5,935 nucleotides of DNA from an uncultured Acetobacter sp. Lineage in GTDB: Bacteria > Pseudomonadota > Alphaproteobacteria > Acetobacterales > Acetobacteraceae. The notes under the pieces were generated by a model. That model was not told the origin of the DNA and made no database searches. It saw only the letters and a program-made list of their open reading frames with translations. The stretch's first letter is position 1, and each line of letters opens with the position of its first letter. The stretch lies in assembly GCA_937900755.1 (NCBI GenBank), contig CALCDN010000259.1, forward strand, positions 1-5,935, given 5' to 3'. Position numbers and translations under genes: made by a program. This document shows, one piece after another, positions 5,823-5,935 of the stretch.

Positions 5823-5935
5823 TGTCGCCCGCCGAACGCCCGCTGACCGCCATGATCGACCCCGCCGCCGGGCCACCGGACTGCACGGCCTATGAACGCG
5901 CCGGTGGCTGGCAGGCCGCACGCAGGGTGCTGACG
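5822..5935 (+). CDS. nuoF: NADH-quinone oxidoreductase subunit F, N-terminal 38 codons
   Basis: NuoF carries the FMN and NADH site and the N3 4Fe-4S cluster of complex I. Only the N-terminus is in the window: MSPAERPLTAMIDP, then a YERAGGWQAARRVLT segment that corresponds to the conserved YExxGGYxGARxxL region of the family. The FMN and cluster motifs lie beyond the edge. The start is fixed by AAGGAG eight bases upstream and by the TAATG overlap with nuoE. Position after nuoE is the standard nuo order, so the assignment rests on both sequence and context. Confidence 0.87.
   Translation, partial: MSPAERPLTAMIDPAAGPPDCTAYERAGGWQAARRVLT

Noticed and set aside
5344..5935. Minus-strand open frames opposite nuoE and nuoF
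   Set aside because: They are antisense to clear complex I genes with conserved cysteine ligands and have no recognisable content.

Overview
The window is a junction between two unrelated GC-rich gene blocks. Positions 1 to about 5040 hold a leftward (minus-strand) block of phage head-morphogenesis genes. Positions about 5045 to 5935 hold rightward (plus-strand) genes of the respiratory NADH:quinone oxidoreductase (complex I) operon. The high GC content, the style of the phage head proteins and the fused-type NuoCD/NuoE sequences suggest an acetic acid bacterium (Acetobacteraceae, for example the Komagataeibacter/Gluconacetobacter group). That placement is inference from memory of the families, not a search.

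The phage block, in transcription order from right to left, contains a portal protein of the DUF1073 family that lacks its 5' end and a DUF2213 protein resembling a head-maturation protease with a scaffold-like tail. It continues with a Gp24-type structural cement protein, a DUF2184 major capsid protein, a conserved phage protein of unknown function, and a DUF4054 head-completion/connector-type protein that runs off the left edge. This is a canonical siphovirus-like head module. The genes are tightly packed, with overlaps of 1 and 8 bases and gaps of 5, 6 and 18 bases. There is no room for internal promoters or terminators, so it was probably one late operon.

The host block contains the last 99 codons or so of nuoD (the C-terminal end of a nuoCD-type gene), a complete nuoE and the first 38 codons of nuoF. 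These genes overlap by 14 and 1 bases, as in an intact nuo operon.

The most notable feature is the joint near 5030-5045. The 5'-truncated portal gene and the 5'-truncated nuoD lie back to back there. Both have lost their upstream halves, and neither block keeps its promoter in the window. No integrase, attachment site, insertion sequence or tRNA marks the joint, so it is not an ordinary prophage end. An inversion, a deletion or an assembly chimera would explain it. No RNA genes, CRISPR arrays or complete mobile elements are visible, and no gene-free stretch exceeds 20 bases. I see no convincing novel multi-gene system: apart from the joint, the genes belong to known phage-head and complex I families.
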